From assembly GCA_963838775.1 (NCBI GenBank), contig CAWISP010000026.1:382002-446001 (forward strand): a DNA stretch of 64,000 nt. The letters are read 5' to 3'. Positions 44,413 to 52,121 of this stretch are shown one piece after another (position 1 is the first letter of the stretch; each line of letters starts with the position of its first letter). The notes under the pieces are model-generated. The model saw nothing but the letters and a program-made list of their open reading frames with translations. It made no database searches and was not told where the DNA came from. Position numbers and translations under genes: made by a program. This stretch comes from Chersky-840 sp963838775. Lineage in GTDB: Bacteria > Actinomycetota > Acidimicrobiia > Acidimicrobiales > UBA8190.

Positions 44413-44774
44413 CGCAGTCCTCAGGGTTTAATCGCAAGCTTAGAGATCGCTGCCATACTGGCCAAGCAGTAGGCGATTACCGCGACCGACCAACCGAGCA
44501 GGATGGCCCCGTTGTGAACGCCGGGAAGGTGCGCACAGAATGACGGCGGGCAATCCCTGAACGCCGCGCCCGAGTCTGCGATAGGCGTCATCCCGCGGCG
44601 CTCGCGATCGTTAGCGGCTGTCGAAAGGGACATCAGGAGGTGGCACACACGTGCCGATCCTTCTCGCCCTGACCTACCGGCAGCCCGCTCGCAAACCACT
44701 CCTCAGAGTGACACCGAGCACTTCGGTGTATTGACACCTCGCCCTGGCACGAGAAGGAACGGCAATAGCGTTAA

Positions 44775-44796
44775 CCCGCCTGAGCCACCGGGCGGG
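44775..44796 (-). terminator. Hairpin at the end of the sulfotransferase gene
   Basis: On the coding (minus) strand: CCCGCC-cggtggctca-GGCGGG followed by TTAACGC. It starts 2 bp after the sulfotransferase stop. Confidence 0.45.
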
Positions 44797-44797
44797 G

Positions 44798-45466
44798 TCA
44801 GCGCGTGTCCGGTATTGACGAGGTGAACTTTTGCAGGGCCTCCTCGACGTTCGTGTCTTCGTCGATTCGGGGAAAGTCCTCTCGCGTGTTCAGGTGAGGA
44901 AACGAGTCATCAGGTACGTCGACTCCGATGGCCTCGCACAAGGGTCCCCACCCGTTACCGGGTTTCCAGTCCACGAGCCGCTCAGAGGGCACCGAAGCCC
45001 GCACCTCGGCGTTGTGACGCTCGTAGGCGGCCCGTGAGGCCTCTTCGTCGGTCCAATCTGGGGTGAACCGAGCCGACGCCACCGCCCGCCACATCTCGAA
45101 CCACTCGGCCATCTCCGGCGGCACATGTGATTCGTCCATGGCGAAGATCGTCTGGCTGGCGCTTTCCCACCAGGCCTTGCTGTCGCTTCGAGTCGAGAGC
45201 ACGACCACCGCGTCGGGGTTGGCCTCCAGGATCTCGCGCCAAAACAGGCAGGCGGGAAAGTCGGAGGTGGCGCCGTACCTATCCAGCAGCAGGGCCCACT
45301 CCACATTCCCATTCTCGGCCGCTTCCCGCCAGAGCGTCACATGGTCTGGATGGGTGATGACCTCGAGCATGTGGTAGCAGGGTTGCCCGAGCAACTGCTC
45401 GATCGCCGTCTTGAGTGACAAGGTGCCCGTCCTTCCGACGCCCGCTCCGACGACCTTCAGCGCCAC
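44798..45466 (-). CDS. Sulfotransferase family protein
   Basis: 222 residues from GTG 45466, with GAGGAGG 6 nt upstream; ATGs at 45490 and 45481 lie before the ribosome site. The 5'-phosphosulfate-binding loop is VGAGVGRTGTLSLKTAIEQL (6-25), and the 3' phosphate region includes VVVLSTRSDSKAWWES. C-terminal W-rich segment LVDWKPGNGWGPLCEAIGV, as in the Sulfotransfer_4 (PF17784) family. Would move sulfate from PAPS to an alcohol or amine; acceptor unknown. Its neighbour is an arylsulfatase gene, the opposite chemistry. Confidence 0.85.
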   Translation of the reverse strand: MALKVVGAGVGRTGTLSLKTAIEQLLGQPCYHMLEVITHPDHVTLWREAAENGNVEWALLLDRYGATSDFPACLFWREILEANPDAVVVLSTRSDSKAWWESASQTIFAMDESHVPPEMAEWFEMWRAVASARFTPDWTDEEASRAAYERHNAEVRASVPSERLVDWKPGNGWGPLCEAIGVDVPDDSFPHLNTREDFPRIDEDTNVEEALQKFTSSIPDTR

Positions 45467-45813
45467 AATGACCCTCCTCATCGTCGGCATCCGCCGACAA
45501 ACGTTCGGCCACAGTACCTGCAGCGGTTTGTCAGCGCCTTCGCTCGAGGCCGACCGACCAGTATTCGCGACCCCCAGAACGATTGCGGATGGTTCAGCCG
45601 GTCAGGCCCTCTCCCGCGCCCGAGCGACCACCGGCAGGGATGCCGCCTGGCCCACGGGTCTACCTGATTACCTTCGACCTCAGCCAACCCAGTCCCCGGC
45701 TGGCTACGCTTCACCCCGCTACGGTTCCTCGGTGTACCCGGCAAGGTGGATGGTCGGCGATGTTGCCAGCGAGAGGATCGCCCTCTGGTCTGACGACGAA
45801 GAATGGAGACGAT

Positions 45814-46881
45814 GTGACCCACAGCGCCCATCGTTTGCAAGTCGCGACCCGGCGTACCAGGCTGGCCGGGGCGGTCATGGCCTGCCTGCTCACCGGTGCG
45901 TTGATCAACGCGTGCAGCAGCGGTACCAACGTCCCCAACAGCTTGGGCGCCACCACCACCTCCACCACGTCCTCATCGAGCTCCTCGTCCACCGCCAATG
46001 GCACCTGGTCCAGCGCCACCAGCTTGGATATGGGGAACTCCCTCGAGTCGGTGTCGTGCGCGTCGGCTACGCACTGCGTGGCCGTGGACGGCATCTCGGC
46101 GGGTACCACAGCCGGGAACGCACTAACCTACAACGGGACGTCCTGGTCGGCCCCGGTGGCCGTGGGCGCCGTGGGGAGCCTCGTGTCGGTGTCATGCCCG
46201 ACGACGAGCTTCTGCGCCGCGGTGGACAATGGTGGCAACGCCTTCACCTATAACGGCTCGGCGTGGACGAAGTTCGCCACCGTCGACACCAACCCGTTCC
46301 AATCGGTGTCGTGCGCGTCGTCGTCCTTCTGTGTGGCGGTGGACAACAGCGCCGGCGCTACCACCTGGACCGGATCGACGTGGTCGAGCCCGCAAACGAT
46401 CGGCTCCGGCAACGGAGGGCCCAACGCGGCGGTGTCGTGCCCTTCCGCGTCCTTCTGTGCTGCCGTCGGCGGCAGCGACGTCTACACGTTCGACGGCTCG
46501 TCGTGGTCATCTGCGCAGACGTTGGGCTCGGGCCAAAGTGAACCCGTCGGCCTTTCGTGCCCGTCGGCGTCGTTCTGCATCGCCGTGGGCACTGACGGCA
46601 GCGTCTACTCCTACAAGGGGACCTCGTGGACCGCCGGGGCCAAGATCGACGTGGTCAACGGTACCTCGCTCGGCCTTGGCGGCGTGTCGTGCCCGTCGGC
46701 GTCGTTCTGCATGGCCTTCGAGGGTGGCGGCAACTGGTACCAGACCTACAACGGGAGCTCGTGGGGGACCCCGGCAATGGCGGATCAGGGTATGGGTATC
46801 GTCTTCAACTCGCTTTCGTGTCCGTCGGCGTCGTTCTGCATGGGTATCGACCCCAACCACGCGCTCACTTGGCGTAGTTGA
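45814..46881 (+). CDS. Secreted lipoprotein with seven SCPSxSFC repeats
   Basis: 355 residues from GTG 45814 (GGAGAC upstream). Positive n-region (RRTRLAGAV), hydrophobic core MACLLTGALINAC ending in a lipobox-like INAC (Cys34), then a Ser/Thr linker (about 45-65). Seven repeats of about 40 residues follow, each with the pair SC-x5-C: Cys pairs at 82/88, 128/134, 167/173, 209/215, 249/255, 293/299 and 336/342, each with a Y-NGSSW-like strand. Seven blades suggest a closed beta-propeller with one disulfide per blade, anchored outside the membrane. Similar repeats occur in actinobacterial secreted proteins; no function is known to me. Confidence 0.8.
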   Translation: MTHSAHRLQVATRRTRLAGAVMACLLTGALINACSSGTNVPNSLGATTTSTTSSSSSSSTANGTWSSATSLDMGNSLESVSCASATHCVAVDGISAGTTAGNALTYNGTSWSAPVAVGAVGSLVSVSCPTTSFCAAVDNGGNAFTYNGSAWTKFATVDTNPFQSVSCASSSFCVAVDNSAGATTWTGSTWSSPQTIGSGNGGPNAAVSCPSASFCAAVGGSDVYTFDGSSWSSAQTLGSGQSEPVGLSCPSASFCIAVGTDGSVYSYKGTSWTAGAKIDVVNGTSLGLGGVSCPSASFCMAFEGGGNWYQTYNGSSWGTPAMADQGMGIVFNSLSCPSASFCMGIDPNHALTWRS

Positions 46882-47232
46882 GCGTCCGCCTGTCCTTCAC
46901 GGCATCTGCCGCCACTCCTGGTGCGGGGCGACCGCTCGCAACGTGCCGTGATGCGCTACCTGGGCCGACGGCGACCCGACCCGCAAACGACGGCCCGGAG
47001 CGATCCCGAGCGGCTTGGCCTGGGCGGGTCCGTTGGGTGCCCGCGCAGACTCGCCAGTTGCGCGTCGTCAACCGGACGATCGACGAGCTGGCACTGACGT
47101 GCCCATCATCGAGTCGCCCCGAGATCCCGCTCGGCGGCACGTGGACGCCCCATTGCTGACCGGCCATACATCGGCCCGACTACCAGGGCTTTCGCCTATC
47201 CTTAACCTCCCGGCGGGGAAAGGCCACAAGAA
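46882..47232. other. Intergenic before second cyclase-STAND gene
   Basis: About 350 bp. Contains CGCAACGTGCCGTG (46932-46945), also present at 16846-16859, and CGCAAACGACGG (46981-46992), also present near 15806. The 3' end carries the GGGGAAAGG ribosome site for 47233. Confidence 0.45.
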
Positions 47233-50200
47233 ATGACCGAGCACCAAGCCCAAACCGAGATGCGGTCGGTGCTGTTCACGGATCTCGTCGGATCGACCGA
47301 GCTACGGGTCCGTGTGGGTGAGGACCAAGCAGAGAACCTCCGTCGCACCCATGACCGCCTCCTCGCCGACGCCGTGATTTCCCACGGGGGTCAGGTGGTC
47401 AAGGGGTTGGGCGATGGCATTCTCGCCACGTTTCAGTCTGCCGCCGACGCGGTGTCTGCAGCCGAGGCCATCCAGCAGGCGGTCGACCTCCATGCCCACC
47501 AACAGCCTGAGCAGGCCTTCGCCGTTCGAGTGGGCATCTCCGCGGGTGACGTAACCGTCGAATCCTCCGACGTCTTTGGGGTACCCGTCGTCGAGGCGTC
47601 CCGACTGTGTGCGGCGGCCGCCGGTGGGGAGATTCTTGCCGCAGAACTCGTGAGGACATTGTCTCGTGGCCGGGGCAATCACATCTTCGAGCCGATGGGC
47701 AATCTCGAGCTCAAGGGTCTGCCCGAGCCCGTGCCGGCCTGTCGGGTTCCTTGGGAACCGCTCGAACTTGCCGACGCGGCGGCGCATCTTGCTGACGTCG
47801 CGTTCCCGACATTGCTGTCAAGCACATCGGCGACCGGCTACGTGGGCCGTGACGAGCTGCTAGCTAAACTCGACGTCGCCCGGGCGACGGCAAGAAGTGG
47901 AGGATGCCGGATCGTTCTGCTCGGCGGCGAACCCGGGGTGGGCAAGACTCGAACAGCCGCCGAACTGGCTCGCCGTGCTCACGGCGACGGAGCGGTCGTC
48001 CTGTATGGGCGCTGCGACGAGGACCTCGGCCTGTCGTACCAGCCTCTCATGGAGGCGTTGGACTGGTATACGGAACACTCATCAGAACCAGTACTTGGCC
48101 GGCTTCCCGGCGAGCTGGTACGGCTCCTGCCACAGTTGCCAACACGCGTCCCGGGTCTGGCCCCCCCGGTGGCCTCGGATCCGCGCTCGGAGGAACACCT
48201 CTTATTCGAGTCCACCGCGTCGTGGCTCCTGGAGTTGGCTCGCGAGCATGACGTGGTCCTGGTGATCGATGATCTGCACTGGGCGACCAAGCCAACGTTG
48301 CTTTTGCTCCTGCACGTGTTGCGGGCCGGGATCGCCGCAGAGACTTCCACCCACCTGCTCGTGGTGGGGACGTACCGGGACACCGACATTGACCGGTCGC
48401 ATCCCCTTTCAGGCGTGCTCGCCGACCTCCGCCGGTGGCCGGCAGTGGATCGGCTGTCTATCGAAGGACTCAATGCCGAGGAGGTTCAGCGATTCATCAA
48501 GGCAGCGGCCGGTCACGATCTCGACGAGAACATCTTGGCGTTGGCTGCGACCGTCTATGACGAGACCGAGGGCAATCCATTCTTCGTGGGCGAAGTCCTG
48601 CGCCACCTCGTCGAGATCGGCGCTGTGTACCGCCAGGAGGATCGCTGGGTCCTTCAGGACCCGGGCACCTTCGCTGTGCCCGAGGGCGTGCGCGATGTGA
48701 TTGGCCGACGATTGTCACGCCTGTCACCGGTGTCGAACGACCTGCTCTCCATGGCGTCGGTCATAGGACGTGATGTCGATGTTGAGCTACTCGCCGTCCT
48801 GAGCGACACGAGCGAAGACCGCATGCTGGACGCGCTCGACGAAGCCGTGCGAGCGCGCCTCGTAGACGAGACGGGAGCAGATCGCTACCGCTTCTCGCAC
48901 GCACTGGTGCGGACCACCCTCTACGACGAACTTTCTGCCACGCGCCGACGCCGGTTGCACAGGCGGGTGGCCGAGGCGCTCGAGAAGTTACAGTCCGACG
49001 ACGTCGTTGCCCTCGCCTTCCACTACGTCGAAGCTGGCCCGGACGGTGGCCTAATGACCCGGGCAGTCCACTACACGTTGAGCGCCGGCGAACAGGCGCT
49101 CGCTGCTCGTGCCCTGGCGGACGCCGAGGCGAGGTTCTGCCAGGTCCTCGAGGTGCTCGACGACGTTGAGCTAGCGGACTGTCCCGAGCGGGTCGCTGCG
49201 TTGTGCGGGCTCGGGGAGTGTCAACGAGACCAGGGCAATCCGGCGTTCCGCGCCACACTGCTCGAGGCCTCTCGACTCGCACTGTCGCTGGGGGAGGTGG
49301 CGCTGCTCGTGCGGGCGGTGCTCGCCAACTCTCGGGGCATCATGAGCGTGGTCGGCAGCATCGACGAAGAGCGTATCGAGCTCGTCGAGGTCGCCCTCGA
49401 TGCCGTCGGCAGCGAGCCGAGCGGGGAGCGGGCCCGACTCCTGGCACAACTGGCGTCGGAGGTCTGTTTCGCCGGCGACCACGAACGACGCCTGGCCCTC
49501 GCTGACGAGGCCGAATCAATGGCCCGAGGTCTTGGTGACCTCGATCTTCTCGCCTGGGTGTTGGCGCGCACAGGCTTCGCTGTCATGTCCATCGATCGGG
49601 CCGCTCGCCTAGTGGCCCGTGGCGCGGAAGCCACCCACCTCGCCGACGCCACTGGCGACCCCGCGTTGCGGGTCCTCACCCGGGTGTGGTGGTCCTCGGA
49701 CCTGCTAACAGTGGGAGACATCGCCGGAATGCGCCGGGTCACCGACGAACTGGTGGCCATTGGCGAGGACTGCTCCCCCACGATCCGGTGGGATGCCCGC
49801 TCGTTCTCCATCCGTCTGCTCCTCCTCGACGGCCGGCTCGACGAGGCACACCGTCTCAATGACGAGTGTCTGGCGCTGGGCCAGGCCATCGGTGAGCCTG
49901 ACGCCACCATGTGGTGGGCCGCGCTGGTCTCGGGCGAAAGGACCAGTCGCGGGTACCCCGGGGCTACCGCTGACGAGGCCGCCGCGTTTGCCGACCAGTA
50001 CCCGGGCGCGCCGACCTGGAGGATGGCGCAAGTGCAGGCCCTGGCCTTTGCCGGCGACGCCGAAGGGGTTCGCCGGGTCATCGAGGAATATGGGCTCGAA
50101 CCTGAGAAGCTCGTGGCTGAGCCCTTTCCGTTGCTGGGGGCCTCTGGATTCGCTGACGCGGCTTACCGACTGGGCGATCGAGAGCTCGCCGCCCGTTGTG

Positions 50201-50544
50201 CTCGATTGCTCCAACCCCACCGGGGGAAGTGGGCGCACTATCTCCTGGCCACCTCCTTTCCGGTCGAGTTCGCTCTGGGCAGATGTGCGCTCGTCACCGG
50301 GGACTTCGACGAAGCGGCGGAGCTCCTCGCCACGGCATGTCACGTGCTCGAAGCGGCTGGAGCGTTTGGACTGCTGCCCCAAGCGCATCTCGCTCTGGCC
50401 GAGGCGCTTGTCGGGCGCGCCGGCGATGGGGACCACGAGCGAGTACTCGAGCTGATCAACCTGGGGCGGATGGGAGCCCAGTCGATCTCGGCACCACTAT
50501 TGGTCGAGCGAGCTGACGAACTCACCGCGCTGGCCGGATCCTGA
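47233..50544 (+). CDS. Class III cyclase-domain / AAA ATPase / TPR regulator 2
   Basis: 1103 residues from ATG 47233 with GGGGAAAGG upstream. Cyclase homology domain: VLFTDLVGST (13-22) and GLGDGILATF (58-67). The usual V-N-x-A-A-R reads VVEASRL, so the transition-state Asn is missing here too. AAA_16 ATPase: GEPGVGKT (232-239) and DVVLVIDDLHWAT (340-352). The remaining 700 residues are helical/TPR-like. Paralogue of the gene at 8837 with the same order and length but clearly diverged (for example LGDGILATF versus LGDGVMVAF). Cytosolic signalling ATPase; input and output unknown. Confidence 0.9.
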   Translation: MTEHQAQTEMRSVLFTDLVGSTELRVRVGEDQAENLRRTHDRLLADAVISHGGQVVKGLGDGILATFQSAADAVSAAEAIQQAVDLHAHQQPEQAFAVRVGISAGDVTVESSDVFGVPVVEASRLCAAAAGGEILAAELVRTLSRGRGNHIFEPMGNLELKGLPEPVPACRVPWEPLELADAAAHLADVAFPTLLSSTSATGYVGRDELLAKLDVARATARSGGCRIVLLGGEPGVGKTRTAAELARRAHGDGAVVLYGRCDEDLGLSYQPLMEALDWYTEHSSEPVLGRLPGELVRLLPQLPTRVPGLAPPVASDPRSEEHLLFESTASWLLELAREHDVVLVIDDLHWATKPTLLLLLHVLRAGIAAETSTHLLVVGTYRDTDIDRSHPLSGVLADLRRWPAVDRLSIEGLNAEEVQRFIKAAAGHDLDENILALAATVYDETEGNPFFVGEVLRHLVEIGAVYRQEDRWVLQDPGTFAVPEGVRDVIGRRLSRLSPVSNDLLSMASVIGRDVDVELLAVLSDTSEDRMLDALDEAVRARLVDETGADRYRFSHALVRTTLYDELSATRRRRLHRRVAEALEKLQSDDVVALAFHYVEAGPDGGLMTRAVHYTLSAGEQALAARALADAEARFCQVLEVLDDVELADCPERVAALCGLGECQRDQGNPAFRATLLEASRLALSLGEVALLVRAVLANSRGIMSVVGSIDEERIELVEVALDAVGSEPSGERARLLAQLASEVCFAGDHERRLALADEAESMARGLGDLDLLAWVLARTGFAVMSIDRAARLVARGAEATHLADATGDPALRVLTRVWWSSDLLTVGDIAGMRRVTDELVAIGEDCSPTIRWDARSFSIRLLLLDGRLDEAHRLNDECLALGQAIGEPDATMWWAALVSGERTSRGYPGATADEAAAFADQYPGAPTWRMAQVQALAFAGDAEGVRRVIEEYGLEPEKLVAEPFPLLGASGFADAAYRLGDRELAARCARLLQPHRGKWAHYLLATSFPVEFALGRCALVTGDFDEAAELLATACHVLEAAGAFGLLPQAHLALAEALVGRAGDGDHERVLELINLGRMGAQSISAPLLVERADELTALAGS

Positions 50545-50667
50545 ACACCTCCACGACGGCGTCGACCCATGTCGCTGGAGGGGGGTAGATCCGGTATCTC
50601 TGCCATGACATGACGACAGCGTGTTGGTGCGTCAGACTGAATAAGAGGTTCAGTCGTCGATCTCAAG

Positions 50668-50891
50668 CCATCCGGGATGTGCCGCTTGCGCGTAGGAGTC
50701 TGTAACACGCCTTTGCGACGGAAACCGCACGATATTCGCGTGGGCTCTTCCGATTGGATCTAGAAAGAAATTGACTGGTCGACGCGGACCGGGACAGAAG
50801 CTGGAGGGTTTGAATAACGAAACGAACCTACCTGAGCGACGGGACAACCAAAGTGGCCTCTGACCAGAGGAAACGTTGTGTTTTCGACAAC
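50668..50891 (+). repeat. Conserved non-coding leader of HTH cassette, copy 3
   Basis: Homologous to 2318-2540 (shared GTGCCGCTTGCGCGTAGG, GCGACGGAAACCGCACGATA, GTGGCCTCTGACCAGAGG). It again has the CCTC-tgacca-GAGG hairpin and a GTTGT/ACAAC hairpin, and leads directly into the HTH gene repeat shared with 14672-15190. Confidence 0.7.
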
Positions 50892-51414
50892 CAGTGGACC
50901 CTAGAGGACACTATTCAAACCCCCTTTCACCAGGGGAAATGGCGAATCAGAGCGGTGTCACATGGCCCGATTTGATCAATCCGCGGGTCCGAACAGCCAT
51001 CGGCGAGCTCTACGGCCACGTCTTCGGTGAGTCCCGAGACGGCGCCACTATCAGGTGCCGTCGTCGTCCGCCTGACGGCTCGAGACAGATCCAGCGCCGG
51101 CTCCCGCCCGAGGAAATCGAGGAGCTCGTCGCCGCCTACCTAGCCGGAGCGACCGCACTCACCTTGGCCGACAAGCACTCGATTCACCGGACCACCGTCT
51201 TGGCCCTTCTCAAACGCCACCAAGTGTCCAGGCGAGGGCGCGTGCTGACCCCTGACCACATCGAACGACCAGTTTCTTCTTACGCATCGGGACGCTCCTG
51301 TGCCTCGATCGGCGAGGAGCTCCAGGTCAATCCCGAGACGGTCCGCCAGGCCCTGTTGAAAGCCGGCGTGGCAATGCGCAGGCCCGGGCGCCCACGAGCC
51401 ATGCAGGAGTCCTG
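50892..51414 (+). repeat. HTH cassette copy 3, coding part
   Basis: Homologous to 14672-15190 at DNA level, starting at AGTGGACCCTAGAGGACACT and ending with the HTH gene. Its right end coincides with the break in the aldolase-like gene at about 51420. Confidence 0.75.
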
Positions 51415-51415
51415 A
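50939..51415 (+). CDS. Tandem helix-turn-helix protein, copy 3
   Basis: 158 residues from ATG 50939 (MANQSGVTWPDLINPR). Same layout as the protein at 14719: an N-terminal segment of about 65 residues, HTH 1 YLAGATALTLADKHSIHRTT, HTH 2 YASGRSCASIGEELQVNPET and a basic end (MRRPGRPR). The two copies differ at many scattered residues (for example LAGKYSIH versus LADKHSIH) while the frame is kept, which suggests selection on the protein rather than recent duplication. Presumed DNA-binding; no recombinase domain present. Confidence 0.8.
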   Translation: MANQSGVTWPDLINPRVRTAIGELYGHVFGESRDGATIRCRRRPPDGSRQIQRRLPPEEIEELVAAYLAGATALTLADKHSIHRTTVLALLKRHQVSRRGRVLTPDHIERPVSSYASGRSCASIGEELQVNPETVRQALLKAGVAMRRPGRPRAMQES

Positions 51416-51419
51416 GACG

Positions 51420-51632
51420 TGTGTCTTGGTCGGTGAGGTCGACGAAGCCTGCGTCCATGTTGACCGCTGGCACGAGACCGGCCTCCGCAGTGCGGGCGGC
51501 GTGACGGCCAAAAGCCTCCCAATCGACTTGCCCGTCGCGGAATGGCAGGAGCACCGCTGACATCCCCGTAACTCGACGCCGGGGCCGGATGAGGTCAAAC
51601 GGGGGTTCGGGCACGATCGGCATCGTAGGCAT
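51420..51632 (-). pseudogene. Dihydrodipicolinate-synthase-like aldolase, 5' fragment
   Basis: From ATG 51632: MPTMPIVPEPPFDLIRPRRR, VTGMSAVLLPFRDGQVDWEA, FGRHAARTAEAGLVPAVNMD and AGFVDLTDQDT, the first about 70 residues of a DapA/NanA-type TIM-barrel aldolase. It stops being family-like exactly where the HTH cassette ends. The rest (about 230 residues with the Schiff-base Lys) is not seen on the far side of the cassette. Same strand and order as the GH4-cupin genes upstream, so probably once part of that sugar-catabolic operon. Confidence 0.7.
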
Positions 51633-51709
51633 GGCGCCTCTCCGGTTACCGATCACGGTCCACCGCCGTCGCCTCGATGAACCGTCCACGGTCGAGCGCG
51701 GCGAACCGC

Positions 51710-52096
51710 TCAGTCGACGACGAGCTGCTCCTCGGGCTCCCCGCTCGGCTGGGGGAGCACGATAATAAGCACTTGGAGCTCGGCGTCGGTAGTGGAACGC
51801 GCCGTGTGACGCACGCCCGGAGGGACGATCACCATGTCGCCCTTCTCGATGGGCACAACATCATCGTCGAGCTCCATCTCCCCGACACCTTCGGTCACGA
51901 AGTAGTACTCGGTAGTCCGAGCGTGGGCATGGCGCTTTGAATCGCTGATCCGCATATAGTGGAACCACAGCGGCTCGGCCTTACCGATATCGACGAAGTC
52001 GCGTCGCATCCCGCACGTCGAGCGCCACTCCTCTTGATCACCAAGCTTGCGGACGCTGGCTTGACCCACCTCGTACGCCTTCTTGATCACGGGCAT
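51710..52096 (-). CDS. Cupin domain protein
   Basis: 128 residues from ATG 52096. Cupin motif 1 is KRHAHARTTEYYFVTEGVGE, motif 2 is EKGDMVIVPPGVRHTARST, with RISDSKRHAHA giving the first metal ligands. In this setting, behind a GH4 glycosidase and before an aldolase, a sugar or sugar-acid isomerase role is plausible but unproven. 25 bp from the GH4 stop, so very likely co-transcribed. Confidence 0.82.
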   Translation of the reverse strand: MPVIKKAYEVGQASVRKLGDQEEWRSTCGMRRDFVDIGKAEPLWFHYMRISDSKRHAHARTTEYYFVTEGVGEMELDDDVVPIEKGDMVIVPPGVRHTARSTTDAELQVLIIVLPQPSGEPEEQLVVD

Positions 52097-52121
52097 GGCG
52101 GTCTCCTGTCGTTTGAGCGCA

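Larger units (their letters stand above)
42619..44438 (+). mobile_element. 1820-bp transposon (DUF6788 + DDE transposase), copy 2
   Basis: Same length, ends (CTTGCGATTAAACC) and gene content as 5245-7064 but in the opposite orientation. Flanked by the 5-bp duplication CTTAG (42614-42618 and 44439-44443). Only one base difference was noticed between the copies (42784 versus 6899). Near identity indicates recent transposition. Confidence 0.92.
40340..44472 (+). pseudogene. Arylsulfatase, frameshifted and interrupted by a transposon
   Basis: From GTG 40340: VVLIVLDDVGFAQLGCYGSD (metal site), formylglycine motif CSPTRVCLLTGR, IGKWHLSPEDE, and VVMVVSDNGASSEGG. At about 41373-41386 one extra base moves the native frame (PINEGRLSNFDASGVGEMYR ...), which continues to 42618. 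There the transposon is inserted. Across it, with one CTTAG copy removed, the frame reads VLNPALEIAAILAKQ and stops at 44470-44472. So only the last dozen codons lie beyond the element. Full length would be about 770 residues, the type I bacterial arylsulfatase size with a C-terminal beta domain (SRAIYHDGWKAVTFHP). Native function: hydrolysis of sulfate esters after Cys-to-formylglycine maturation. No FGE gene is seen here. Confidence 0.87.
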
